DNA of 21,718 nucleotides from DUVT01 sp041675865 (GTDB lineage Bacteria; Bacillota_I; Bacilli_A; ML615J-28; CAG-698): the NCBI GenBank assembly GCA_041675865.1, contig JBAYTA010000025.1, forward strand, positions 1 to 21,718, written 5' to 3'. This document shows, one piece after another, positions 7,757-15,921 of this stretch. The notes beneath the pieces are model-generated. The model did not search any database. It was not told the DNA's origin and saw only the letters and a program-made list of their open reading frames with translations. Positions within the stretch are counted from its first letter, which is position 1. Each line of letters begins with the position of its first letter. Made by a program: the position numbers and the translations under genes.

Positions 7757-8447
7757 TTTTAGTAATGATGATAGGATTAAATCTATTTTAAAATCATTAA
7801 ATATTAAATTTAATGATTTTAATATTTATAAAACAGCTTTTACCCATCAATCATATTCTAATGAACATGGTGTAATGAGCAATGAAAGATTAGAATATTT
7901 AGGAGATGCAATTTTAGATTTTATAGTTGCAGATTATTTATATCATAAATATCCTAATGAAACTGAAGGAAATCTAACAAAAGTAAGAGCTAAATATGTT
8001 TGCGCAAGAGCAAATAGTGAGTATGCAACAATTCTAAAACTTAATGAAGCTTTTCTTTTAGGAAAAGGAGAAACTGAACAAGGTGGAAAGACAAAGCAAT
8101 CACTTTTAGCTGACCTTTTTGAAGCATTCCTCGGTGCTGTTTATTTAGATAATGGAATTGATAAGGTTAAGGAAATTTTAGAAAAATTAGTTTTTCCGAA
8201 AATTAATTCACAATCAAATTTTTTCATTGATTATAAAAGTAAGTTACAAGAATATATTCAATCTGAAAGTAGAAAAAGTGTTGAGTATCAATTAGTAAAA
8301 GATACGGGACCTGCTCACAACAAAACCTTTACAGTTGTCGTAATTCATGATAAAGTAAAGTTAGGTGTTGGAGTTGGCAAAAGCAAGAAAGAAGCAGAAC
8401 AACAAGCAGCAGAAGATGCCTTACAAAAATTAGCAACAAATAAGTAG
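7749..8447 (+). CDS. rnc: Ribonuclease III
   Basis: A double-strand-specific endoribonuclease that processes rRNA and structured RNAs. From ATG 7749 it has 232 residues. The catalytic signature ERLEYLGDAI is at about 46-55 (E46, E49, D53), with D122 and E125 in the second acidic pair; spacing matches the E. coli enzyme. A double-stranded-RNA-binding domain fills residues about 160-230 and ends KKEAEQQAAEDALQKL. The reading frame is open from 7728, but AAGG at 7737-7740 best serves ATG 7749 (ATG 7746 is the alternative). It overlaps plsX by 8 bp, so coupled translation is likely. The stop overlaps the AGGAG of the next gene. Confidence 0.96.
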   Translation: MNDFSNDDRIKSILKSLNIKFNDFNIYKTAFTHQSYSNEHGVMSNERLEYLGDAILDFIVADYLYHKYPNETEGNLTKVRAKYVCARANSEYATILKLNEAFLLGKGETEQGGKTKQSLLADLFEAFLGAVYLDNGIDKVKEILEKLVFPKINSQSNFFIDYKSKLQEYIQSESRKSVEYQLVKDTGPAHNKTFTVVVIHDKVKLGVGVGKSKKEAEQQAAEDALQKLATNK

Positions 8448-8458
8448 GAGATGGAGTA

Positions 8459-9094
8459 ATGTATAACTTAATTAAAAATAATTTAATTCAATTTGATAGA
8501 CTTATTATTGAACAATACTATAAACTTGGTATTGATGAAGTAGATACTATTATTCTAATTAGGCTAAATGATCTGCTTAGAAAGAACAATCATATCTTAA
8601 ATGATGAGTTGCTTGCTGAATCAATGAAGATTAATAAGAATGAGTTAGGTAAAAGAATTGTTAATCTAGTAAAAAATGGTTTTATTACTTTAGAGCTTTC
8701 TACAATAGATAGTAAAGAAATATTTAATTTAGATGAAACTTATAAACGATTAGCTTTAATTTTATCTGGAAGTAATGAGAAAAAGAAAGAGGAATCCTTT
8801 AAACAACAAATTAAAGATACTGTTGAGTTGTTAGAGAAGGAACTTAAGAAAATTTTAAGTCCTCTTGAACTAGAGATGGTACAAAGATGGTATATTGATG
8901 ACAAATATTGTGAAGATGAAATTAGTGATGCAATTTTAAAAACATTAAAATATAAAAATCGTGGAGTTACATATATCGATAGGTTGCTTCAAGCAAATAG
9001 ACGCAATCAAATAGTAGAAGTTCAAAAAGCAAATGGAGCAACAGGAGATAATATTCAGGAATTATTCAATAGGATTTATGCAAGAAGCAAATAG
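8459..9094 (+). CDS. dnaD: Replication initiation protein DnaD
   Basis: A 211-residue protein with a winged-helix N-terminal part (about residues 20-95: DEVDTIILIRLND, then an ELGKRIVNLVKNGFI recognition-type segment) and a C-terminal DnaB2/DnaD helical domain (about 110-185) ending with GVTYIDRLLQANRR, the usual position of the DnaD YxxxI motif. In Bacilli DnaD helps load the replicative helicase in initiation and in PriA-dependent restart. The dnaD-nth pair is conserved in Bacillus. AGGAG at 8446-8450 is 8 nt before the start. Its usual partner in restart is PriA, which in this window is degenerate. Confidence 0.85.
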   Translation: MYNLIKNNLIQFDRLIIEQYYKLGIDEVDTIILIRLNDLLRKNNHILNDELLAESMKINKNELGKRIVNLVKNGFITLELSTIDSKEIFNLDETYKRLALILSGSNEKKKEESFKQQIKDTVELLEKELKKILSPLELEMVQRWYIDDKYCEDEISDAILKTLKYKNRGVTYIDRLLQANRRNQIVEVQKANGATGDNIQELFNRIYARSK

Positions 9095-9713
9095 AATTCA
9101 TGAAGAGTTAAAAAAACTCTATCCTGAAGTATATTGTGAACTTGATTATACGAATAATTTTGAACTACTAGTCTCTGTTGTTTTATCAGCACAAACTACT
9201 GATAAAGGAGTTAATTTAGTTACTCCTAAGCTTTTTGAAAAGTATCCTAATCCACATAAACTTGCAGAAGCAAGTTTCACTGATGTACATTCACTTATAA
9301 AAACAATTGGTTTAGCAAACACCAAAGCAAGAAATATCATCGCTTTATCAAAACGACTTGTAGAAGAAAAAAACGGTGAAGTGCCAAATGATTATGATTA
9401 TTTAGTAAGTCTTCCTGGAGTCGGAAGAAAAACTGCGAATGTTGTTTTAGGAGAAGGATTTAGAATTCCTACAATTCCTGTAGATACACATGTATTAAGA
9501 GTTTCTAATCGCCTAAACCTTGCTAATAGTAGTGATCCATTAAAAGTAGAACAAAGTTTGATGGAACTTTATGATTCATCTCTATGGTATGAACTACATT
9601 TAAGGCTAATACATTTTGGCAGATATTTCTGTAAAGCTAAAAATCCTAGTTGTGAAATTTGTCCATTTCAAAACATATGTCAATATTATACAAAAAATCA
9701 CCCTAAGAAGTAA
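9078..9713 (+). CDS. nth: Endonuclease III (DNA glycosylase/AP lyase)
   Basis: Base-excision-repair enzyme removing oxidised pyrimidines. From ATG 9078 it has 211 residues, the same as the E. coli enzyme. It carries the helix-hairpin-helix LPGVGRKT at 112-119 with catalytic K118, VDTHVLRVSNRL with catalytic D136, and the 4Fe-4S ligands C185-x6-C192-x2-C195-x5-C201. The frame is open back to 9033 but no ribosome site precedes that ATG; AGGA at 9071-9074 is close to 9078. It overlaps dnaD by 17 bp. Its last codons form the left arm of the hairpin at 9697-9732. Confidence 0.95.
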   Translation: MQEANRIHEELKKLYPEVYCELDYTNNFELLVSVVLSAQTTDKGVNLVTPKLFEKYPNPHKLAEASFTDVHSLIKTIGLANTKARNIIALSKRLVEEKNGEVPNDYDYLVSLPGVGRKTANVVLGEGFRIPTIPVDTHVLRVSNRLNLANSSDPLKVEQSLMELYDSSLWYELHLRLIHFGRYFCKAKNPSCEICPFQNICQYYTKNHPKK

Positions 9714-9732
9714 TATACTACTGTAGGGTGAT
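9697..9732. terminator. Hairpin ending nth and rqcH transcripts, and containing the cse60 ribosome site
   Basis: ATCACCCTA at 9697-9705 pairs perfectly with TAGGGTGAT at 9724-9732; an inner AGTA/TACT pairing (9709-9712, 9716-9719) can form in the loop. The nth stop (9711-9713) is in the loop. On the plus strand it is followed by A then six T (9734-9739); on the minus strand a U-run of six follows directly (9697-9692), so it is the best visible terminator for rqcH. The plus-strand T-run overlaps the TTG start of the next small gene, and the GGTGAT arm is its likely ribosome site. Confidence 0.7.
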
Positions 9733-9737
9733 ATTTT

Positions 9738-9914
9738 TTGAAAGTCAAAGTGTTTGATGAAGGTCATGAAAAAGACCTAGAAGATGCAATAAATGATTTT
9801 TTAAAAACCATAAAAGAGGATGATGTGATAGATATTAAATATCAAATCAGCACAATGTATGATTATAAAGAACAAATTTATTGCTATAGTGCAATTATTT
9901 TATATCGTGGTTAG
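9738..9914 (+). CDS. cse60: Cse60-like small protein (DUF2758)
   Basis: A 58-residue acidic protein starting (TTG) MKVKVFDEGHEKDLEDAIN, with VIDIKYQIS and ending QIYCYSAIILYRG. This closely fits the Bacillus sporulation protein Cse60 family in order and length (from memory of that family). Function is unknown; the family is expressed in the mother cell in Bacillus, but it also occurs outside spore-formers, so sporulation should not be assumed. The ribosome site is probably GGTGAT at 9727-9732, inside a hairpin arm, with 5-nt spacing. The gene's stop overlaps the rqcH stop on the other strand by 4 bp (9911-9914). No separate promoter is obvious, so it relies on read-through from nth. Confidence 0.8.
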   Translation: MKVKVFDEGHEKDLEDAINDFLKTIKEDDVIDIKYQISTMYDYKEQIYCYSAIILYRG

Positions 9915-11491
9915 TTTGTATTTGCTTTAATATAATCAATATCTGGGGTTACATAAACAGTTTTATAGTTTGTGTATATTACAAAAGAACCTTTCATTTT
10001 TGGTACCTTTTTCACATTCCCCACTTTGGTATAATCTACTGCAACATTGGAAGATAATTTACTTTTAGAGTAGTAGGCTGCAATATTTGCTGCTAGTTTA
10101 ATAACTTCATCTGTAAGATCTTGTGTTCTTAAAATAGTATGACTACCACTAACTCCCTTCACATGGAAGAAGTAATCATCCTTTCTTGCAAATTCATGAC
10201 TTAAGTAATTGTTTTGGATGTTGTTTTTCCCAACCCAAATCATGTTTCCATGATTATCTTGAAAGTTCTCGATAATTGGTTTTTGTTTTTTCTTTTGTTT
10301 TGGGCTAACATTTTTTATACCTAGTTCTTCAATGATTTCTTTTAATTCATGATGTTTTGCAATTTGGAGTTGATTTTCTAGTGTATATAAGTATTCTAAT
10401 TCGTTCTTGCTTGCTTCTATTTGTTCAGTTGTAGCTTCGACTGCACGTTTTGCTTTTTTATAGCGATTAAATATATTTTCAAGATTTTTAGCTGGACTTA
10501 ATAATGGATTAAGTTCAATAATTATATCTTCATAATTGCTATAAAAGTTTTGTACTACAATCTTACTATCATGTTTCTTAACTCGATAAAGATTTGCACT
10601 AAGAAGATTACCAATAGTTTCTAAATTTAGATTCTTTTTTGCTCTTTCATTTTCTTGAATTTGTTTTTGGATTTTCTTATTTACTTTTGTTATTTCTCTT
10701 TTTATATAGTTTTCTAAAAGTTTTTGCTCGTGATTTTGATTTGCAACTTTTTGTCTATTTAAATAGTATTCTTCTAATACTTTTGAAAGTGTTGAAAAAT
10801 GAGTTGATGCACCATTTAAATGCTCTAAATCAATACAAGAGAAATATGTTTTATTATTAATGGTTATAATTTGCGGGTTTAGATGATTGATTATACTTAG
10901 ATCGTTTTTATAGATAACTTCTGCATAAACTAAATTACTCATACCTTGATAGTTATTAGTATCTAGAATTTTACCTGTTTTAAATGGATTAATTTTATAA
11001 TCTTCTGGATAAGTATATTTCATTTTTGGAACTAAGATTCTTTGATTATTATCTTCTAAAACAAAAGACTTTTTTAAACAATCAATTATCATATAATTTT
11101 CATCTAATAAGAATAAATTGGCATTTCTACCAAAAAACTCTAAAATTAAGTATGCGCTGCTTTTATATCCTAAATCATCGGAAATCTCAAGTGTAATTTT
11201 GATAATTCTATCATTTTCTACTTGCTCTAAATCTTTAATAATACTAGATTCAAGATATTTTTTTAAACTTGTATAAAGTGGGAATACTTTATTTGAAGCA
11301 ACTACTTCAGCTTTATTTATTCTCATATGGCAGATGTCAGGGTTTAAACTAAAATAAATTTCTTCTCTACCTTGAATATAGAGTAAAAAACTATTGTTAT
11401 CAACAACTGCTATTTTATTTATTCTTTTATTTATTAAACTCGTCCTTAGTTCATTGACTAAGTGATGAGTAAATATACCATCTAATATCAT
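9911..11491 (-). CDS. rqcH: Ribosome quality control protein RqcH (NFACT family)
   Basis: A 526-residue NFACT protein. It recognises obstructed 50S subunits carrying peptidyl-tRNA and recruits tRNA-Ala to add alanine tails to stalled nascent chains. NFACT-N (1-~200) begins MILDGIFTHHLVNEL and has the DR motif at D94-R95 (D97-R98 in B. subtilis) needed for tail synthesis. A coiled coil follows (about 255-400), then NFACT-R (about 410-520), with IWVGKNNIQNNYLSH and FFHVKGVSGSHTIL. The open frame extends to a GTG at 11500, but ATG 11491 is chosen because AGGTGAT just upstream is the ribosome site and would contain that GTG. Gene stands alone on the minus strand. Confidence 0.93.
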   Translation of the reverse strand: MILDGIFTHHLVNELRTSLINKRINKIAVVDNNSFLLYIQGREEIYFSLNPDICHMRINKAEVVASNKVFPLYTSLKKYLESSIIKDLEQVENDRIIKITLEISDDLGYKSSAYLILEFFGRNANLFLLDENYMIIDCLKKSFVLEDNNQRILVPKMKYTYPEDYKINPFKTGKILDTNNYQGMSNLVYAEVIYKNDLSIINHLNPQIITINNKTYFSCIDLEHLNGASTHFSTLSKVLEEYYLNRQKVANQNHEQKLLENYIKREITKVNKKIQKQIQENERAKKNLNLETIGNLLSANLYRVKKHDSKIVVQNFYSNYEDIIIELNPLLSPAKNLENIFNRYKKAKRAVEATTEQIEASKNELEYLYTLENQLQIAKHHELKEIIEELGIKNVSPKQKKKQKPIIENFQDNHGNMIWVGKNNIQNNYLSHEFARKDDYFFHVKGVSGSHTILRTQDLTDEVIKLAANIAAYYSKSKLSSNVAVDYTKVGNVKKVPKMKGSFVIYTNYKTVYVTPDIDYIKANTN

Positions 11492-11509
11492 AAAAATCAC
11501 CTAATAATT

Positions 11510-11538
11510 ATTTTACCATATTTGCTTCAATAATACAA
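11510..11538 (-). promoter_or_regulatory. Promoter of rqcH
   Basis: On the minus strand TTGTAT (11533-11538) and TAAAAT (11510-11515) are 17 bp apart, with TGG just before the -10 (extended). The leader to ATG 11491 is short, about 12-15 nt. Confidence 0.65.
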
Positions 11539-11593
11539 AAGTATATTAGAAAAGTTATTTTTCAGATAAAAATGAATTATCCATTAAAAAAAA

Positions 11594-11622
11594 TTGAAAT
11601 TAGAGTTTATATATGGTATAAT
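11594..11622 (+). promoter_or_regulatory. Promoter of gmk-rpoZ
   Basis: TTGAAA at 11594-11599 and TATAAT at 11617-11622 with a 17-bp spacer; TGG precedes the -10. The leader is about 23 nt. Confidence 0.9.
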
Positions 11623-11651
11623 AAAAGTTAATAAAAAAAGAGGAATTGTAA

Positions 11652-12272
11652 ATGAAATTAGATGATAAAGGTTTATTAATTGTAATTTCAGGTCCTTCTG
11701 GTGTTGGAAAAGGTACAGTTAGAAGTGCACTATTTGAAATGGAAGGACATGACTTGGTCTATTCTATTTCTATGACAACTAGGGCTCCACGTAAAAATGA
11801 AGTCAATGGACGTGAATATTACTTTGTATCAAAAGAAGAGTTTTTAAAAAACATTGAAGAAGGGAAAATGCTAGAGTACGCGGAGTTTGTAAACCATTAT
11901 TATGGAACACCACTCGAGACTGTTCAAAAACAACTAGAATTGGGGAAAGAAGTTGTTTTGGAAATAGATGTTCAAGGAGCTAATCAAGTAAGAGAAAAGA
12001 TGAAAGATGCAGTTTTTATATTTATTGCACCACCATCATTTGAGGAGCTTATTAATCGTCTAAAATCTAGAGGTACGGAGCCAATTTCAGTAATTAATGA
12101 AAGAGTCAATAAAGCTAAAAGAGAAATCGATTTAGCATATATGTATGACTATATTGTTGTTAACGACACTGTTGAAAATGCTGCTGACAAAATAATTGCT
12201 ATTATTAGAGCTGAGCATGCGAAAGTAGAGAGAACAATTCGTAAGTATAAAGAAATGTTGGAGGTAAAATAA
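11652..12272 (+). CDS. gmk: Guanylate kinase
   Basis: A 206-residue cytosolic enzyme phosphorylating GMP to GDP. The P-loop GPSGVGKG is at 14-21; the GMP-binding part shows TTRAPRKNEVNGREYYFVS (about 41-59) and EYAEFVNHYYGTP; the lid region follows LEIDVQGANQV. Length is normal. AGAGGA at 11639-11644 lies 7 nt upstream. The stop abuts the rpoZ start with no gap, as in the Bacillus gmk-rpoZ pair, where the next gene would be coaBC. Confidence 0.97.
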   Translation: MKLDDKGLLIVISGPSGVGKGTVRSALFEMEGHDLVYSISMTTRAPRKNEVNGREYYFVSKEEFLKNIEEGKMLEYAEFVNHYYGTPLETVQKQLELGKEVVLEIDVQGANQVREKMKDAVFIFIAPPSFEELINRLKSRGTEPISVINERVNKAKREIDLAYMYDYIVVNDTVENAADKIIAIIRAEHAKVERTIRKYKEMLEVK

Positions 12273-12509
12273 GTGAGTGTTATTCGTGACGGAATGAGAT
12301 ACCCATCTATTGATCAACTTGTAAACAAATCTAAATCTAAATATAAACTAGTAATAGGTGCTGCAAAACGTGCAAAGGATATTACAAAGGATAAAAAGCA
12401 TTTAATAGAAAATCCATATAATACAAAAAGTATTGGGATTGCATTAGAAGAAATATATTTAGATAAAATTGTTATTGTTGAAAATGTTGATACAGAAACA
12501 AATGAATAG
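12273..12509 (+). CDS. rpoZ: RNA polymerase omega subunit
   Basis: A 78-residue protein with the omega pattern: RYPSIDQLVNKSKSKYKLVIGAAKRAKDI near the N-terminus (seen in order at about residues 9-37), then a segment keeping KSIGIALEEI. Omega helps RNA polymerase assemble by holding the beta' subunit. The start is GTG at 12273, with GGAGGT at 12260-12265 inside the end of gmk. Length is close to the Bacillus protein. A terminator follows. Confidence 0.92.
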   Translation: MSVIRDGMRYPSIDQLVNKSKSKYKLVIGAAKRAKDITKDKKHLIENPYNTKSIGIALEEIYLDKIVIVENVDTETNE

Positions 12510-12523
12510 ATAGAAAAAATTGC

Positions 12524-12555
12524 AATCATTAGAAAATCTAATGATTTTTTCTTTT
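12524..12555 (+). terminator. Terminator of gmk-rpoZ
   Basis: AATCATTAGA at 12524-12533 pairs with TCTAATGATT at 12537-12546 around an AAA loop, followed by TTTTCTTTT. It separates gmk-rpoZ from priA; the Bacillus-type coaBC gene expected here is missing. Confidence 0.92.
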
Positions 12556-12604
12556 ATTATAACTAAATAAGTAATATTGTTTAATATTCGTTTAGTTATG
12601 CTGC

Positions 12605-12633
12605 TTTTATTTTCATGATAATTATGGTAAAAT
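12605..12633 (+). promoter_or_regulatory. Promoter of priA-fmt operon (extended -10)
   Basis: TAAAAT at 12628-12633 with TGG directly before it; the -35 is weak (TTTTAT at 12605-12610, 17-bp spacer). The leader of about 65 nt can form a weak hairpin (12643-12651 with 12670-12678). The 12510-12706 gap holds no gene. Confidence 0.6.
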
Positions 12634-12706
12634 AATATAAGAAGAGTAATAATATAACGTAAAAAGAACTATTACTTTTATATAAATATAGTTAAGGGAG
12701 GATTTT

Positions 12707-14977
12707 ATGTTTGCAAAAATAGTTGTTGATCTAGCTACTGAAGATGTAGATCAGTTATATACATATAAAATTCCTAATGACCTAATCGACTGTATTTATT
12801 TGGGTAGTAGGGTTTTTGTAGAGTTTGGTTTTCAAAAGGTTTTAGGGTTTGTTTTGGAAATAGTTGAAAGTACTGATTTCTTGGGAAATTTAAAAGAAAT
12901 TCTAGAAGTTGTCGATTTTGAAAATGGGTTAAATGAAGAACAAATAATGATTGCAAAAAAACTAGCAATTGATTTGATGACTCCACTGACAAATACGCTT
13001 AATATTATGTATCCATCTTTTATGAAATCAAAGATAAAAAAGAAATTAGAAATTATTAATTATGATAAATTAGATGCAGAAGTTGCATTATTATTTGATA
13101 ATAAGAAAGGAATCATAATTGATAATAAAATATTAAGCAAATATAGTAAAATAAAAAAAGAAATTGAAAAAGGTAATTTAGAAATAAGTACTAGTATTTA
13201 TACATACGGGAAAAGAAAATTAGAGAAATATTATTCCCTAAATAAATTTCCAATGCTTCCTTCTACAGAAAAACGACTTGCAGTTATTGAGTATTTAAAA
13301 ATAGCAGAAGAAGCAACAATGGAAGAGATTAGAGAGTTTACTGGTGCAAATGAATATGTTGTAAATAAACTGCTTGAAAGTGGTCATCTTAAATATATTG
13401 AGAAATTACCAAGAACAGAAGAGTTCAGAAGAAGTATAAGTTATGAAATAAATAAGTCATTTGACTTTAACTTAGTTAAGAGTAAATATCAAAAAGTTGA
13501 ATCTAAGCCATATCTTTTTCATACTAATGATTACGAATTTAGAGATGATTTCTTATTAGATATAAGTAGAGATACTATAAAAGAAGGAAAACAGGTTTTA
13601 ATTTTAGCTCCAACTATTTTAGAACAAACTAGACTGACAAAGTATTTTAGTAATAAAATAGATGCTAGAGTAAGATCATTTTCTTCTAAATTATCTAATA
13701 ATGAATATTATTACAATTATAATGAAATATTAAATGATGAAGTTGACTTAGTTATCGCAACTAGAACTGGAGCTTTTTTACCTTTATCTAAGATTGGCTT
13801 AATTATAGTTGTTGATAGTGAGAATAAATATTATCTTAACGAACAAAATCCAAAATTTAATACTTTAGAAGTTGCAAAAATTAGAAGTGAGTTTCATAAT
13901 GCTAAATTAGTTTATCAAAGTAGTGCTCCAAGTATTGAACTATATTATCAATATTATACTAACAAATATACTCTTATAAGAAAATTAAAAGAGGATTTAC
14001 ATGATGTAGATATTGTTAATATGAAAGAAGAATATTTGAATAATTTAATTAGTTCAAAGTTAGATTATGAAATTAGATCAAATTTAAAGAATAAAAAAAT
14101 AACAGTATTAATTTTAAATAGTCTAGCTTATAATCAGACAATTTTATGCAGTGAATGTATGAAACTAATTACATGCCCTGAATGTAAGGTTGGGTTATCA
14201 TATCATAAAATTAAGAATGTATATCAATGTCCAAGTTGTAATTATTCTGTAGCTAGAATTGTATGTAGTTGTGGTTCAAGCAAAGTTAAACACTTTGGCT
14301 ATGGACTAGAGTTATTAAAAGAAGTACTTGTTGAAGATTATAATAATCCTAAAATTATTCAAGTAGATAGTGAAAATATGCTTAGTGATAATGATTATAA
14401 TGATTTCTTTTTAGCATTAGAAGAAAAAGATGTTGATATCATTATTGGAACAAATCAACTCTCTTCATTTTTCCATAAAGATATTAAATTAGTAGGATAT
14501 ATTAATATTGATTCATTACTTAATAAAAATGATTATAGGAGTAGTGAAGAAACTTTTTCATTAATATCAAATTTAAGAGTTAATAAAAATGCGAAAGTTA
14601 TTATTCAAGGTTATAATATAGATCACTATAGTGTTTTAGATGCAGTTAGTGGAGACTATGATAAGTTTTTTGAAAAAGAACAAGAAAATAGAAAAACATA
14701 TAATTATCCACCATTTAATGAAATTAGTAGACTATTAGTTATCGGAGAATATAAGGATATTTATTATTTCTCAAACTATTTTAAAAAAGTATTCTCCAGA
14801 ATGAGTACAACAAATATATTAGGTCCTGTCTATATTTCTAGATTAAAAGGAATTCAGTTAATAATTAAGTATGATGATTTTGAAAGATTATCAAAACTTA
14901 TTGATGAAGTAAAAAATAAATTTAAAGAGAAAAAATTAATAGTAAACTTTGAAAGATATCCATTATCTTTCAATTAG
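12707..14977 (+). CDS. priA: PriA-family primosomal protein with degenerate helicase motifs
   Basis: A 756-residue PriA homologue at the canonical locus (after gmk-rpoZ, before fmt). The N-terminal 3'-DNA-binding domain (1-~100, LYTYKIP, LGSRVFVEFG) and a winged-helix region (~185-230) are recognisable. Eight zinc cysteines remain at about 481-522 (CSEC, CPEC, CPSC, CSC), the last pair as CxC. The motor is not intact. The Walker A site (normally GVTGSGKT) reads FHTNDYEFRD at about 271-280; DEEH reads DSEN at 370-373; motif III SATPS reads SSAPS at 405-409; motif V after GT at 581-582 is altered; VAGRAGR is replaced by NLRVNKN around 622-627. The frame is open throughout, so this is substitution, not a frameshift. 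ATP-driven unwinding is unlikely; a scaffold role in restart with DnaD is inferred. AGGGAGG at 12695-12701 marks the start. Confidence 0.88.
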   Translation: MFAKIVVDLATEDVDQLYTYKIPNDLIDCIYLGSRVFVEFGFQKVLGFVLEIVESTDFLGNLKEILEVVDFENGLNEEQIMIAKKLAIDLMTPLTNTLNIMYPSFMKSKIKKKLEIINYDKLDAEVALLFDNKKGIIIDNKILSKYSKIKKEIEKGNLEISTSIYTYGKRKLEKYYSLNKFPMLPSTEKRLAVIEYLKIAEEATMEEIREFTGANEYVVNKLLESGHLKYIEKLPRTEEFRRSISYEINKSFDFNLVKSKYQKVESKPYLFHTNDYEFRDDFLLDISRDTIKEGKQVLILAPTILEQTRLTKYFSNKIDARVRSFSSKLSNNEYYYNYNEILNDEVDLVIATRTGAFLPLSKIGLIIVVDSENKYYLNEQNPKFNTLEVAKIRSEFHNAKLVYQSSAPSIELYYQYYTNKYTLIRKLKEDLHDVDIVNMKEEYLNNLISSKLDYEIRSNLKNKKITVLILNSLAYNQTILCSECMKLITCPECKVGLSYHKIKNVYQCPSCNYSVARIVCSCGSSKVKHFGYGLELLKEVLVEDYNNPKIIQVDSENMLSDNDYNDFFLALEEKDVDIIIGTNQLSSFFHKDIKLVGYINIDSLLNKNDYRSSEETFSLISNLRVNKNAKVIIQGYNIDHYSVLDAVSGDYDKFFEKEQENRKTYNYPPFNEISRLLVIGEYKDIYYFSNYFKKVFSRMSTTNILGPVYISRLKGIQLIIKYDDFERLSKLIDEVKNKFKEKKLIVNFERYPLSFN

Positions 14978-14985
14978 GAGTAAAG

Positions 14986-15921
14986 ATGAAAATAATTTTT
15001 ATGGGAACACCTGATTTTGCGGTTAAGGTGTTAGATGAATTAAATAGTAAGTATGAAGTAGTTTTGGTTGTAACCCAACCAGATACTTATAATTACCGGA
15101 AGAAAACATATAGTCCTTCACCAGTTAAAGAATATGCATTAAAACATAATTTAAATGTATTTCAACCAGTTAAAATTGGTAAGGAATTAGATTATTTATT
15201 TCAGTTTGATGTTGATTTAATTGTAACTGCTGCATATGGGCAGTTTATACCAAAAAAGCTTTTAGATTATCCAAAATATAGATCAATAAATGTACATGGT
15301 TCAATCCTACCTAAATATAGAGGTGGTGCACCAATCCAAAGAGCGATTATCAATGGTGATAAAGAAACAGGAATTACTATTATGTATATGGATAGGAAAA
15401 TGGATGCTGGTGATATATTAAGAATTGAGAAAATTCCTATTACTGATGAAGATACTAGTGATACAATGTTTGAAAAACTTAGTATTTTAGGTAGTAAGAT
15501 GATTACTGGCGTTATTGAAGATTTAAAAGCTTCTCTAATTACGCCAATACCTCAAAATGAAAGTGAAGCTACATATGCATATAATCTAACAAAGGAAGAT
15601 GAACTAATTGATTTTAATAAATCTGCAAGAAATGTTTTCAATCAAATTAGAGGTTTAAATTCAAATCCTGGTGCTTACTTTATTATGGATGGCCAAAATG
15701 TTAAGGTCTATAATAGTAAGGTTCTAGATAAAAAAACTAAAACAAAACCAGGTGTTATAATTGGAATTGAAAAAGATAGTTTTTTAATTAGTTGTAAGGA
15801 TGGCAGTGTTGTTGCAATAACAGAAATACAAATGCCTTCAAAAAAGAAAATGAGTGTTAAAGATTTTTTAAATGGAAGTGGAAAAAATATTATTAAAGTT
15901 AATAAGGAGGTTAATATATGA
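14986..15921 (+). CDS. fmt: Methionyl-tRNA formyltransferase
   Basis: A 311-residue enzyme that formylates initiator Met-tRNA using 10-formyl-tetrahydrofolate. The catalytic domain starts KIIFMGTPDFAV; the active-site set N102, H104 (INVHGSILPKYRGG) and D140 (MDAGDIL) has the same spacing as E. coli N106/H108/D144. A C-terminal OB-type domain starts near residue 205. Length is normal. AGGAG at 14976-14980 overlaps the priA stop. The peptide deformylase gene that usually precedes fmt and the rsmB gene that usually follows are not here. The stop overlaps the next start (ATGA). Confidence 0.96.
   Translation: MKIIFMGTPDFAVKVLDELNSKYEVVLVVTQPDTYNYRKKTYSPSPVKEYALKHNLNVFQPVKIGKELDYLFQFDVDLIVTAAYGQFIPKKLLDYPKYRSINVHGSILPKYRGGAPIQRAIINGDKETGITIMYMDRKMDAGDILRIEKIPITDEDTSDTMFEKLSILGSKMITGVIEDLKASLITPIPQNESEATYAYNLTKEDELIDFNKSARNVFNQIRGLNSNPGAYFIMDGQNVKVYNSKVLDKKTKTKPGVIIGIEKDSFLISCKDGSVVAITEIQMPSKKKMSVKDFLNGSGKNIIKVNKEVNI

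Noticed and set aside
9033..9077. Upstream start for nth at 9033
   Set aside because: No ribosome site precedes it; ATG 9078 has AGGA nearby and gives exactly the usual 211-residue length.
11492..11500. GTG 11500 as rqcH start
   Set aside because: This codon is part of the AGGTGAT ribosome site for ATG 11491, which gives the standard MILDG start.
12707..14977. PriA as a pseudogene or frameshifted gene
   Set aside because: The frame is continuous over 756 codons, length is close to normal, the zinc cysteines and both termini are kept, and downstream coupling to fmt is intact; the motifs are lost by substitution.
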